Source: Chiua virens (Eukaryota > Basidiomycota > Agaricomycetes > Boletales > Boletaceae). From it: 64,000 bases of DNA. The position numbers were made by a program, and so were the translations under genes. Below, piece after piece: positions 21,895 through 33,213 of this stretch. The number at the start of each line of letters is the position of its first letter. Position 1 is the first letter of the stretch. The notes below the pieces were generated by a model, which worked only from the letters and a program-made list of their open reading frames with translations, was not told where the DNA came from and did not search any database. The stretch spans positions 1-64,000 of the forward strand of contig JAHNUO010000030.1 of NCBI GenBank assembly GCA_019787685.1, given 5' to 3'.

Positions 21895-22020
21895 AGATGC
21901 CAATGCACGGTAAACAATTACACCCGATTTCCTCCCTCTCAACAGCTTGCAGGTCTTTCAAGTAACTAAAATGGTGGTACCAATATGGATCAAGTACGAC
22001 GCTTGTTTGCGAGTTGGGCG

Positions 22021-22130
22021 ACCTTTGTTCATAGAATTCCGCGAAATAGTTAACAATAAAATAGCCCTATGTATATATACAAATGATACTTGGACAAAGG
22101 AATCCTGTTGTATTTACTGGGTGTATCACA
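22021..22130 (+). repeat. Left copy of ~110-bp flanking repeat
   Basis: Aligns in the same orientation with 40641-40749, with a few small gaps (shared core CCTATGTATATA, ACTTGG, CAAAGGA, TACTGGG). It marks the left edge of the AT-rich block. In the right copy, the aligned sequence includes the last codons and 3' flank of the polygalacturonase gene. Confidence 0.65.
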
Positions 22131-22632
22131 TTTATGGTCATTGTTCCATCAATGAAACGAAGCTGGTCCACGACAGCCGCACAGCCAGCACAATGACCTG
22201 TGCTGACTGTGGCTAACAACATTTGAGTGGCACAAAGGAGCTAGTTGCCTGACAAGCTGCCACCTCCCTTTTGAAGGCATTATCAGACATTCGGTCATGG
22301 TGGAAGCACAGTTGTTCATGAAGACTTTGGTCTTGCCATCTAGCATGAGAAAGATGAGCAGTCTTGCAATCTGATACCATTGAGATTCTCAGTCATCACC
22401 AAATTTGCAAATTCAAAATATGGTCTGATAGCTCTGACAGCCTCCCATGCCACATGGTGGAAAATGGCTATGGGCCTATGGCTGGTGATGTCAGAGTCAT
22501 CTCTGAGTGTGAAGAGTGACTACAACCACTCATTGAAATGCACAGCAGCTGATGTTCACATATCATAACAAGTGTTTCTCACTGACATTCTGACATTGAC
22601 TGATATCATTATGCATGAAGTATGTAATGTAG
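22131..22632. other. AT-rich DNA, no gene seen
   Basis: Sharp drop in GC compared with 1-21.9 kb. No open frame with recognisable content. It appears to be old mobile DNA. Confidence 0.4.
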
Positions 22633-23720
22633 GAGACCACCTGGGCAATCATGTCATTCAAGTTGGTAAAGCTAGGGGGTAAACAACTTCCTCATTCTTT
22701 CCAACTCCATATTGGAGTCTATATTCAAGTTCACCATATTTGCCACCTTGTTTACATAGTGATGGATGAGACCACCTGGGCAATCATGTCATTCAAATTG
22801 GTGAAGCTAGGGGGTAAACAACTTCACCCATTCTGTTAGAGACTGTGCAACTTGGAGGTAGCCAACTCTGGATCTCCAGAGTTGTAGCATTGGATGAGAC
22901 TGTCATTGAGACTTGGCTTCACCATATGTGGTGTGCCCTTGTCACAGTCTGTCCCTGTATTTTGGACGTGTGGAGAACAGAGGTAGATGTAAGACTCAAC
23001 ACATAAAGTGGAGTTGAGCAGAGTGAAGACTGTCAAGGACTTCTTGGAGTGTTTGGAGTGAGTCGTACAAGTAAACTAATATTCAGACTAAAGTTACAAT
23101 TGAAGTAACTATGGTTTATATACTTGGAGGAAACATAATGATTAGTCACAGAGTAAGGAGATGAATAATATGGAGAAACAGAGAATGACTAATTCTGAGT
23201 AAGATGGGAGGTTGGGAAACTACATAGCTGGAGGTAAGTCAGGTACTGAGGAAGCTGGAGCTGTGCTCATAAGCGAGACACAGTTTATGTACTAAAACAA
23301 AAGAGGAAACATATATATGTAACAGAGGTCTGGGGTCACGGAGTTGTGTCCTGAGGTAGATTGACCTGGAGTTCATGTCTAAGAGAGTCAGAGTTATATC
23401 TGGAGGAATGGAGAACAGAGCAGTATATGACACATTCTTTCTAACTCCACATTTGAGTCTATATTTACCATATATACATATTTGCCATCATAACCACCAT
23501 ATTTACCACCTATTTGCCACCATATTTACCATATTTGCCACCATATTCACATAGTAATAGATGAGACAACCTGGGCAATCATGTCATTCATGTTGGTGAA
23601 ACAATGGGGTAACTAACTTCACACGTTCTTTATAACTCCATATTGGAGTCTATATTCACTGCATTTGCCATATTGGCCACCATATGTATCATATTTGCCA
23701 CTTTATTCACCATATTTGCT
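22633..23720. repeat. Local ~135-bp repeat copies
   Basis: Copies of a unit with GGGCAATCATGTCATTCA start at about 22633, 22768 and 23563. Each is followed by a GGTAA(A/C)(C/T)AACTTC block, and the first and third also by CTCCATATTGGAGTCTATATTCA. The second copy is split by the solo LTR at 22834-23432 and its remainder continues at 23438. Runs of CATATTTGCCACC-like words fill the 3' part. No coding content was seen. Confidence 0.7.
22834..23432. mobile_element. Solo LTR with 5-bp target duplication
   Basis: The 599-bp segment begins TGTTAGAGAC and ends TATATGACA (TG...CA ends). It is flanked on both sides by CATTC (22829-22833 and 23433-23437). Removing it restores the local repeat: the joined flanks match the uninterrupted copy at 22633, which serves as an empty-site control. 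No internal retroelement region is present, so it is a solo LTR from recombination of a full element. Confidence 0.85.
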
Positions 23721-24199
23721 GTCATATTTGACACATTTGCTAGTCCCCTCTACATCCAACTTCAAGGTCACTGCTAGAGGTTTACATGTATGATTAAAGG
23801 TTACAAGTCCACACACTCCATAACCAGACTGACCAATGCACATTAATATCACAGTAATATTCTGGAATGTGTATCACATCAAACTAGCTAGCCCTCATGC
23901 AAATCCATGCAGCAACATTGCCAATCTGAGTTAACAGGTGGGTCTGGGATCATACAGATTACCTCCCCCTACCTCCAACTCGGACATGGCATTGGTGATC
24001 TTTAACCCTGTTTTCAGTTTCTTCACTATGGCTCCTGCTACCTTCCACTCCTCCTCCATTTCTTGCACCATAGAATCCTTCTCAGATATCCATAGGCTTG
24101 TGGCCTGTGCTTCCTTGGTGGTATGCTTCTCTTCCTTCTTGTAGATGGCGACCAATGCCAATATAGATCTTCTATAGAATGTGCCTGGTATATATCATT
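23721..24199. other. AT-rich DNA, no clear gene
   Basis: A small minus-strand frame (24161-23931; ALVAIYKKEEKHTTKEA...) may be the 3' part of the decayed gene that follows. It has no domain I recognise. Confidence 0.35.
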
Positions 24200-26500
24200 C
24201 AGTTAACATATCCATCAAGACATGAGCTTGGTCAATGTATGCGACATATCCTTTGTGAGTGTAGGAAGCCCAAGTATCATCCATGCCACATACTGATGAA
24301 TGGACAGATGTGTAGTGTTTGTTGTGTATTGTGCCCTTTCAGACTGTGGATGGTTGGGCACTGCAGATGATTCATATTCCATTGCCAGCTGGGTCATGTG
24401 CATGGTGGAATATGATAGGAAATGCCCCCTGGTCATCAGCCTGTTCTGGGGGATATACATGATATAATGTTTGTAAGCTCCTCCCAATGAGACAGTAATA
24501 CATCATGACTCACAGTGCCAGTGTGTCACCTTGTTGGAGCACAATACCACCTAGAGTGAATCCATCTGGGGCACATTGCCCCTCATGGAATATGAGCAGC
24601 CTGTCCCATCTGGTAAACAAACCTTTCTGGTGGTCACATTGTCATCCTTGTCCATGTCGGCATAGATCCAAATCTTGCTCCCTGACCTCACAGTGATGTA
24701 TGTGCATAGCCCACATGTATTGATGTGGGCATGAGTTAGGAATCCCCCATGTGTTATTATGTCCTAGCCATGGACACACTCTGAGTCCCCCAATATCATC
24801 TGAACTCTGAAGTACTTCTTTGACTTGTTCTCGCCTGTCTTTGCGAGGTGTATGGCATTCATCATGGCCAACCTGGTGCTCACATTGTTGGATATTGTCC
24901 TGAGGGGTTATCAGCATGTGTCGTGTCAGATAACTGTATATAGACCTCACAAAGATCGGAATGTCAGGTTGAAGGTTGGGTAGGTCCAGCAGGTCCAGAC
25001 ATTTCTTTGGGTCATTTGCAAGTTCTATGAACCACTTGATTGTCATTGACTAATGAACATTGGTCCCATCTCCCTTGTCTCCCTTTCTTGCCTCCTTCTC
25101 GTGTAGTACTGCATCTGTGTGGAATGGAAATCAGTATCAGTATTGTTGTGTCCAAGTATGACATAGTGACACACTATGTATGTCGACATCCTGGTGTAAG
25201 CTTGGGTGATACATCCCCATTGATTCAATGGTAAACTCCAAGGTTAGGGTAGGTTTCCATCCATGCACCAGGATGGCACTCCTGTTGGACAGTGCCTCCT
25301 CTATTTCATGGTTCATCCTGATGAGTGCCTGCATGTCGCTGCCATGGTATGTGCATTCCATGACCATTGGGTGTCCCGTGTTGTACATTTTGTCTTGTGC
25401 ACAGCATACTTGAGAGAGAACATTGATAGCATCAGAGTCCTTGGTTGATTTATGGAAGGTCAGTCTATGGTGGATGAAAAGTGTGTGTGTGCTCACCCCT
25501 TTGCTGAACCATGGAACATATGTCGTCACCCCCAGGTGGAGCCAATCCACAGTCTTCGTATTCTTTGGGCAGCTGATACCTATCAGCATTGACTCAGCAG
25601 TGACTGCATGATTGGTGTTGTTACCATGGATGTTAGCTGCAATGACCATGGTGAAGCATACTCTATATGTACTGCATTGACGCTTGGAGTCCTGGGTACC
25701 TACTACAGAGAGGGCATCTGTGGTTGTTGACTCCAGTTGCTCTTCTTTGATAGCCTTGTGCTTCACCTCATCCGTGTTCACTGCTGTTGCCTTCAACTCT
25801 GTGTCATCTTCAATGGCCTTGCACTTCCCCTTGTTGGTCTTTCTGCTAGGTACATTTGTTGTCTTCAGCACCACTTCCACTTCTGTACCTGCCCTGCCAG
25901 TGTCCTTCCCCCTATCTGATTTCTTCTTCTCCTTACTGCATTCACTGGTTTTACTCTTGGAGGCTGGTTCTAATGTTACTATCATGGCTGGGGTGGGTCT
26001 TGCACATTGCCTTGCTGTAGACCTTCTTGAAGCATTGGACTGAGTGTCCCCTGTGGCCTGTGTATCCACAGTGTCTAGCTGTTTGTGTGATGCATTGTCC
26101 TGCCTTTGAAGCATGGACTTCCATGCAGTGGTTAGCTTCTTTAACATCCTAGCATAGTACCATGTAGTACATACCAATGCAGCAGGCTTTTGTCCTGGGA
26201 CTAGTGTGTCCCTTCTAGAGTTGTCCTTCGATATTGTGGCATACCATCAGACATTGCATGTCAGATAGAAGTGTTATAATGCACCTTTTCCATTTTGAGG
26301 CCAACCATGGCATGTAGTCTTTTCATTAGCTCCTCTATCATATTGTCTGTGTTGCCTAGGCCAAGAGCATTGTATGTGGTAGGGATGCTAGAATGAAAGG
26401 CTGATTCACTTGACATAATCTGTAGTCCTTGAGTTGCACAGGGCACCACATAAACTGTATCATCATTGATAGTGATCTTGACCACCCTAGTTGGCATCCA
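24200..26500 (-). pseudogene. Decayed JmjC-domain-like gene of a dispersed family
   Basis: Read on the minus strand. The largest open frame (26177-25137, ~346 codons) has a Lys/Glu/Thr-rich part followed by ordered sequence: NIHGNNTNHAVTAESMLIGI, DWLHLGVTTYVPWFSKGV, VLSQVCCAQDKMYNTGHPMV. Downstream the frame is broken, but short stretches resemble a JmjC fold: HINTCGLCTYITVRSGSKIW (24727-24668), then HEGQCAPDGFTLGGIVLQQG with GDTL, and RGHFLSYSTMHMTQLA near 24420. JmjC proteins are Fe(II)/2-oxoglutarate oxygenases, often histone demethylases. The metal ligands cannot be confirmed, because the HxD region is not cleanly readable. The N-terminal part may extend to ~26497 (MPTRVVKITINDDTVYVV). 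Several frame breaks make it a likely pseudogene. JmjC assignment is moderate confidence. Confidence 0.5.
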
Positions 26501-26921
26501 TTTGATCTAGTCATTGTCCTGGAATATCCATATGTCAGAGGGGCTGATGTATAGATCCCTGGATTGGTTGTCAGCAATGGATCAATCTGGTGACATCACC
26601 TTGCCATGGAACACAGTTAGCATGATTGGAAACAAGCCCTCCAAAATGTGGGGCTGTGGAACTGGGAATCAGCTCATTGGAATGTTGCAGACAAATGGTG
26701 TGTGTGGGTATGGGTATGGGTATGGATGTCACATGCATTATACCTTATTTATAACAATCTTGCATTATGTTTATAACAATGTCAAACAATGCCATGGTGG
26801 ACCATTCCCTTTTGGAACAACAATGAAAATTTATTAAATAGTCTATGATGTAAACATCCAATGTGTGAAATGGTTGTAAGATAGGAGTATGTAGACTACT
26901 AAATACATGTACATGTTGTTT
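26501..26921. other. AT-rich DNA, no clear gene
   Basis: Contains a short GGGTATGGGTATGG run (about 26706) and AT-rich sequence. No gene was recognised. Confidence 0.35.
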
Positions 26922-27260
26922 CTACATAATATATGGGTTTCTAACATCCATCAGCCACTGCCTGAATACCATAGCAAATGTGTTGGCGAACATGGCCATG
27001 GTTTTCTCAAAGTGGTATAGCCACAGGCTGGTCATTGGCGTACATTCCACCTCATTCACAAAGTATTGAGGTTCTAATGTTCCAGATGGGTCGATCTGAA
27101 TGCCAATGTCCAACCTACAAAATATGCACAGTGTCAGTTTAGCTCCAGTGTCCTTTATCTCACACATGATAAGTGATTTCCATGTTTCGCTCATGAACAT
27201 GTGGAATTGCTCCTGGCCCTGGGATCTTACTACCCTATCTCCTCCTTGTGGATTGACCAT
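26922..27260 (-). pseudogene. Unrecognised TE-block gene fragment
   Basis: Open frame of 112 codons: MVNPQGGDRVVRSQGQEQFH, LTLCIFCRLDIGIQIDPSGT, YFVNEVECTPMTSLWLYHFE and FRQWLMDVRNPYIM. Composition and the WLYHFEKTMAMFANTFAM-type helix look like real protein, but I cannot name the family. No flanking exons were joined. A fungal-kinase-like origin crossed my mind but no catalytic motif is present. Confidence 0.35.
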
Positions 27261-27300
27261 AGCATGTCATAGGTCAGCCATTTTTTTCTGATTTTTTCAT

Positions 27301-27330
27301 AATAAATTATCTATCTATCTATCTGTCCAT
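27301..27330. repeat. ATCT microsatellite
   Basis: Four to five ATCT/GTCC-type tetranucleotide units (TATCTATCTATCTATCTGTCC). Confidence 0.6.
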
Positions 27331-27388
27331 CTGTTTCCAGTACTGAAAATGGTCATTCAAATGGCTAGATATTCACAATGTTGATATA

Positions 27389-27960
27389 GTGGCCATTGTT
27401 AACACCAATCCCTCCTCACCCTATGATTTTGAGTCTATCACGCTAATTGTCAAGTCACAGGATGCTGGTTTAAAGGAGAAGCACAAGTCTCAGGACAGAT
27501 CTTGCATTGCTCCCCAAGACCAGGCCACAATTGCTGGTTTGGACAGGAACATCATCGCAAGGCCTAGCGCAACAAATGATGCACAGATGCAGGTGACCAA
27601 ACTGTTCAGTTGGCTCAATAGTCTAGCTGCTGTGTGTGAAACAGACAACACAATACTGCATACAAAGGTATGTTGTATTTGAGATATGATCCCTATGTGG
27701 GTACCTGGTCACACAAATATAGGTGGTCGATGGCATGAAGACCCTACAACAACTTGCAGTCAACACAGAGGGTCTTGTGTGCATCAAGACACATTTACGA
27801 AATGTAAGGAGACACAAACTCTATGTCTTCAACAACCTGACATTCATGTCTCATTTATTATTTATCACAGACCACGTTCAACAAGACAATGGAACAGATA
27901 GCCTGTTACTTTGCCAGTCTCTGCTGCAGACATGTTAAAGTGGATGCTGGAACACAGGAG
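27389..27960 (+). pseudogene. Unrecognised two-exon fragment
   Basis: A 93-codon frame (MAIVNTNPSSPYDFESITLI, later QVTKLFSWLNSLAAVCETDN) can be joined over a GT-AG intron (about 27668-27721) to VVDGMKTLQQLAVNTEG and RNVRRHKLYVFNNLTFMSH. The join keeps an open frame to about 27938. The product would be helical with no recognised domain. It may be part of the same decayed family set as its neighbours. Confidence 0.3.
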
Positions 27961-28099
27961 GGATTTCTTCTGCTGATGACACAGCTGTATGACAGTGGTA
28001 GTTAGGCATACGACCTATGGATCCCTGAACTGTGACAACATGCAAGCGGCAGCACCAGCAAGAATTGAGTAGTAACCAACATCTATAATATCATACCTA

Positions 28100-29180
28100 C
28101 AAGAAGACATGGTTCGATTTAGAGGTACAAGTTGGACATGCATAATATTCTGGTGGCATTTCTTCCAACAAACCTTCAATGTGCAACTCCATCTCGTTTG
28201 CAGTCACATACTCCCACTCCTGCTTGGTGGGTTCTCAGTTGGCTCTCTGTATCTTACCATAAACCTCCCATGCTTTTCCAATCAACCGCCCATTTCCAAC
28301 TATACCACCACCTTTTCCTCATTGTATTGGTTTTTGAAGAACCTTTATAAAATAGTCCATGTATGGCCATGTTCCAGCAAGCTGTATGTTGGTGGTGATG
28401 GCATCAGTTTCAGGCCCTGGAGGAAGATGTTGGCCTCCATTGTCAAGGCAAGATATGTGATGCCATATTTTACACACTCAACAGAACTGCTGGACATCAC
28501 AATCTGGATTATATGGTTTATCAAACATAGGGCATGTGGCCATGCTGTGGGGAGACTCAATGACAACAATGATCATTGTGTGAGGGTTTAGGGTTGATGA
28601 ATATGTATATATACTTACCACAATTTGATATGATCCAGAAAAGGTGTCCTTATCCCTCTTTCCATGCTGTTTTGCCTGTTGAGGTATATGGTCCATCACC
28701 CACTGCCAGTATAAGGTCCCTGGCTCGATATCATCACAGTGTTGTACAATATCATCGAAGCACAGTGTAATTTCATCACCTGGAAATGACTTCATGTGAC
28801 ATCTATAGGAACTGTCCAAGGAAATGCTGACATTTTATGCAGGCAGCATCTATGATGTCTATGTCCTTGGAAAACACGAGCTTGTTGAATGCCAGATACT
28901 TGTGAAAGCTAGGAGAGCTGCTGAAGGCTTTACATGATATGATAGGTTACCCATGACATACCTTTCCGACTTAAGGTCTTGCTTGTGGTGAAACCATTGT
29001 ACCATGATCCAAATGTTCTTGGGCTTTTCCTTCCATTTACTGTTAGGCACAGAGAAACAATAATGATCGCTACCTGCTTCTTGTTCATCTCCACCCTGAT
29101 GTCCATTATTTTAGCCTGCCATAACTCTTCATTAAATGACCTGACTGACACTCTGGCCACCATGGTGATGGTTAGTGCAA
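28100..29180 (-). pseudogene. Decayed BAH-PHD protein gene
   Basis: Minus-strand exons in order: VRSFNEELWQAKIMDIRVEM (about 29148-29089), an intron ending CTAACAG, VQWFHHKQDLKSER, a second intron ending TTCAG, then SSPSFHKYLAFNKLVF and SKDIDIIDAACIKCQ. This is the strand pattern of a BAH domain (WxAKI, VQWxxxxxDL, SxHxDIID). After a linker (FPGDEITLCFDDIVQHCDDI) comes KPYNPDCDVQQFC, a stop codon, VCKIWHHISCL: a PHD zinc finger with its second Cys pair and the HxxC visible, interrupted by an in-frame TGA. The end reads EEMPPEYYACPTCTSKS. BAH-PHD proteins read histone marks. The stop in the finger makes it a pseudogene. A solo LTR lies just upstream, at 29221. Confidence 0.65.
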
Positions 29181-29220
29181 CATGACAAGTCCATCTTGAG
29201 AAACAGGCTTAAGCTCACAG

Positions 29221-29985
29221 TGTTACAATTTCTTTCTTTCGTCTTCCTTGTACTTCTTCACTACACTTGATACCTAGGTATCCTCGTACGTTCATCCGTA
29301 CGCTTTACTATTCTCATCAGTATCTCCGCACCGGCATTACCCGAGTGCTTACGTTCTTCCTTTCTCGTCATCTTCCGATGGCATCGCACTTACTCATTCT
29401 GTTCTCGTCATCATCCGATGGCTTCGCACTTACTCATTCTATTCTCGTCATCATCTGATGGCTTCGCATTTGTCATTTCATCTTCGTCATCGTCCGCTGC
29501 CGTCGCATCGTACGATTTCCTCTTTCAATTACTGCGCACCCCTTTTGGCCCTTTTACCCTTCCGCTCTTCCGGCCTCCCTCTTTTAGTTACTTGGTCCGT
29601 GCGCAGTTCTACCGTATAAATACCTCGCAGCTCTACTCCTGTACCCTAGTCTTGATCTCCGCAATACTAGCTGAGTATCTCTGCTCCACTCGCCACAGCG
29701 CCTGTGACCACTCGACCAGGCTACTCCTAGTCCCTTTATACACTCGGACTCTTCGTAGTCAAACCTCGACCCTCGACCGTCCCTCGGGTATAGATTCCCA
29801 AAAGGACAACTCTCAGCAACGCCTGAGTTTTCACTCGTCTCTCTGGTAGCCTTCAGCTGACCAGAAACCCTCGTTCGACTCTTCAGCGCACCACGTATCA
29901 AGTGGTGGTTGTTTGAGTTATCGCAGCCACTTGATACTTGGCGCTTTTGCGGCTACGCTAGGTCCTACCCGGAACTACCGTAACA
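29221..29985. mobile_element. Solo LTR with perfect 5-bp target duplication
   Basis: The 765-bp segment begins TGTTAC and ends GTAACA, a perfect 6-bp inverted end pair with TG...CA. It is flanked by CACAG on both sides (29216-29220 and 29986-29990). It is much richer in GC than its AT-rich surroundings. An inverted pair ending in the word CACTTGATAC lies at 29890-29940. No gag-pol follows, so it is a solo LTR. Open frames inside it (for example 29418-29849) are not genes. Confidence 0.9.
29347..29500. repeat. ~39-52-bp tandem repeat inside solo LTR
   Basis: The phrase TCTCGTCATC(A/T)TC(C/T)GATGGC is repeated in tandem at about 29366, 29403 and 29445, with a fourth degraded copy. Most units are followed by TTCGCACTTACTCATTCT. 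Confidence 0.75.
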
Positions 29986-30287
29986 CACAGGTCATCTCTG
30001 AAAAACATATGAGAATCTGTGCCAAATACCAATAATAGTGATCAGCACCACATCAAAGTGCTTTATTATAGACTACCTTTGCTATTCTCATTGATGACTA
30101 TATAAAGATGATTTAGTTTGGCATGGGTTGTCCAGAAACTGTCCAGATGCTATGTACCAATGTATTTCTCACTTGTGGAGAACCAAGAAAACCTTGCCTG
30201 CCATGATATGCCAGGGAAATCAGAGGAAAGCAACCATTGAATTGACATCTATATCTATATCATCCTTTGAGCCCTGATCTGACCGTA

Positions 30288-31872
30288 CAGTGGCTCAAAC
30301 AACTGTCCCAATGTTTGCATGTTTTTCACTAAATGCAATAAAACATGGTAACCACTTAACCTTACCCAAACCTGTGGGAATATGAAATATAGTACCTACT
30401 CCTGGCTTTCTATTGGCCCAAGGGTCAAATGATTTGAATAGGATTTGATGAAATGGCAATCATTTCAAAATGATCACTCATTGGGACAGTTTTTTGACTT
30501 TATATAAATGTAAGTTTTAATATTTGGTATGATCTCCTTTGGCCTTGATAACTGCTTCAAGCCTTCTATGCATGCTTTTAATCCATTTCTGATGCTATTC
30601 TGCACAAATATCCCCCCACTCCTCTACTAACCTCTCCTATAAATGATAAACTCCTTTAGGGGCACTTTTATAAGCTAAAAGTCATTTTTTGAGATAATTT
30701 CAGGTATGTTCAAAGGAAGTAAGGTCTAGAGACTGCAGGCCAATCTAAAGATCCAATCTCTTGATCTTTGACCCAGGTCTGAACTCTTTTACAGGTATGT
30801 TTGGGATCATTATCTTATTGAAAAATGATATCACCTTCTGAAATTCAAAATTCTTCAATGTTTTCCAGCAACCCATGCTATGAAATTGTCACATACTGCT
30901 CAGCATCCATCCTTCTGTACATCTTACTCTAAACTCCCACTCCATTCCATCCTATATAGGCCCATAGCCTCCTCTATGCTTGACTGTACCTCTAGCAATC
31001 AACTACTCTCCTGCCTTTTTCCACACATATGCTTGTTTATATGACCCAATCCTGTTGACTTTAGTCTCATTTAACTATACAACCATTTTCCCACCCTCCA
31101 CAGTCCAATGCTAGTATTTGAAAGCATAGGCCAACCAACCTTTCTTGTGACTCTTGAAGAGAAGAGGTTTTTGTTCTTCACCACAGCTTTCAAAGAGGCT
31201 TCCTTGAGGGTATTTCTGACTGTCTGAGGGTAGAGAGGAGTATCAATAATGGTATTGATAAGTATAGTGAGCTGAACAGCATTTTTGGCCTTGCCAGTAA
31301 TAATCTATTGTACAACAGCCCTTTTGCTAGTAAATGAAAATTTTGAAGGGTAACCACCAAGATGTTTAGTCTTGTCTAGCTGGATTTCCTGAAGGACCCT
31401 AGACACTGTAGACTTGCCCAGACCAGTTTTAGAGATTATTTTCCTGGAAGAAAGCTTCAGGAAAGGGAAGAAGACAGTATTTTCCCTTAAGAGCTGTAGG
31501 TAGGTTTCATAATGATGATAGGAAAGTTAGTATGAAATGGTGGGGTTCATATGGTGCTAGCTGATGATAGTTACATAAATATAACATAATAGAACCATTA
31601 TCAAATGTATGTAAGTACTTTCCAACATGTTAGGGTCTAATATGTGTAATCCAAACTTAAAGTCAAAGAACTGTCCCAATGAGTGATCATTTTGAAATGA
31701 TTGCCATTTCATCAAATCCTATTCAAATCATTTGACCCTTGGGCCAATAGAAAGCCAGGAGTAGGTACTATATTTCATATTCCCATAGGTTTGGGTAAGG
31801 TTTAGTGGTTACTGTGTTTCATTGCGTTTAGTGAAAAACATGCAAACATTGGGACAGTTGTTTGAGCCACTG
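30288..31872 (-). mobile_element. Tc1/mariner-type transposon, long TIRs
   Basis: Inverted repeats of 214 bp (30288-30501 and 31659-31872) begin CAGTGGCTCAAACAACTGTC and differ at under ten positions by eye. The element is flanked by TA on both sides, the Tc1/mariner target duplication. The interior, read on the minus strand, holds remnants of a transposase, including DWPAVS (from the DDE region) and near the C-terminus KWIKSMHRRLEAVI-like sequence followed by KAKGDHTKY, the typical Tc1 tail. Many stops show the transposase is dead, while the TIRs stay well matched. Confidence 0.85.
30502..31480 (-). pseudogene. Degenerate Tc1/mariner transposase
   Basis: Fragments in several frames on the minus strand, ending at about 30510 with the tail AVIKAKGDHTKY-like. 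Multiple stops and frame changes remove any continuous protein. No catalytic triad can be confirmed. Confidence 0.65.
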
Positions 31873-32449
31873 TATCTAAACTAGTCTGCCACATGATCCC
31901 TCACATGATTGATGGATTGATCCAGGTGATCATATCAAAATAAGATTGGACTAATATTACCTTATACAGGGGCCTGTGTGTAAGATATACATATATATGT
32001 AAGATGATTGACCAGCTCAATTTCATTTCATCTATTGCACCTTAAAGATCGAATGGTTATCACATTACTATCTCTGATATCGATCTCCATGGTAAACCGA
32101 ACATCACAGAGCAAACCTTCTATAGATGGGATCCTGCGTCAGCTACCAAAACTGAAGATACCTGTTGTGACTTCATCAAATGAAAGCATTGCCATGTCAT
32201 CATCTGGCATTTGCCCTCCATCCAATCTATAGTCATATGATGACTGGCTTGACTGTTTGAGTTCAAGACCTTCTAGGAGTCATTAACCATCTGCTGGTTT
32301 ACCACCACCATCTTTCAATGAACTCCTGGACCACTTCACACAAAAATGGAACAATGACAGCAAATCTAATCCTGCCGAGCCTCCCCCCCTCATTACCCTC
32401 CTCTATGAACCAGACATACAACAAGATACTGGATTGATTTTCTATGCTG
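31873..32449. other. AT-rich flank before Ulp1-type gene
   Basis: May contain 5' exons of the following gene (for example near 32150-32260), but none could be fixed with confidence. Confidence 0.35.
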
Positions 32450-33213
32450 TCACCTGATGAGAACAACATCAATGGAGATCCTGAAGATGGTAACTGCATT
32501 GCTTTTGATCTGGTTCGAGGTAGACATCTCACCAGGTCCAATAGAATTGGCACAATCATCCAAGAGCATCCCTATAAAATGCAAGCATCAAGAAGATGAT
32601 GTTCCATCCATGGACACTTTGGGTAGGTCTTCCTTTCTTTTGATTGGACACTTCTTCTGATCTCCTTGGTCTTGAATCCAACTTTTGTTTTAGATTTGGA
32701 GTTGGAGCTGGCAGAGCAACCTATCCAGAAGTGATCAAGAGGACGGCCTCGGAAGAACAGAAAGACACAGCACCCATCAGATGGAAATGATGGAGGTAGA
32801 CATCCAGTCCAATCACCCATCCCAGAAGGATTCCCAGCATATGTACCACAATGTTTGGCCTTTCTTTTCTATGTGATGAGAATGATGTACTAATTAATTA
32901 GTATTTCTAGCAAAGAGATGGGGCAGAGGCAGATCTCTCAAGCGCAAGCATGCCCCAAAGCCACCCCCTGTCAAACAGACTGCACAACACAATGTACCAC
33001 ATCCTGGAAAGGTGCTATCAGTACAAAGAGAGTGAGGTGCACAGATTGACACATTGGCTGAACCTGCCAGTGCACAGCAACACTTTCCATGGGAGGAACT
33101 GTTGAATTCAGATGCAGGTCAGGATGCACCTCCTGCCCCAGCTCAGATGATCAGGCATGACATTGGTGGTAAGAAACAGTCTCCTCTTGAAACATACACC
33201 AAGTAAACCTCTT

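Noticed and set aside
26922..27260. Fungal-type kinase (FunK1) assignment
   Set aside because: No HRD, DFG or Lys motif is present; left as unrecognised.
29418..29901. Open frames of 105-143 codons on both strands
   Set aside because: They lie wholly inside the solo LTR and its tandem repeat and have low-complexity translations.
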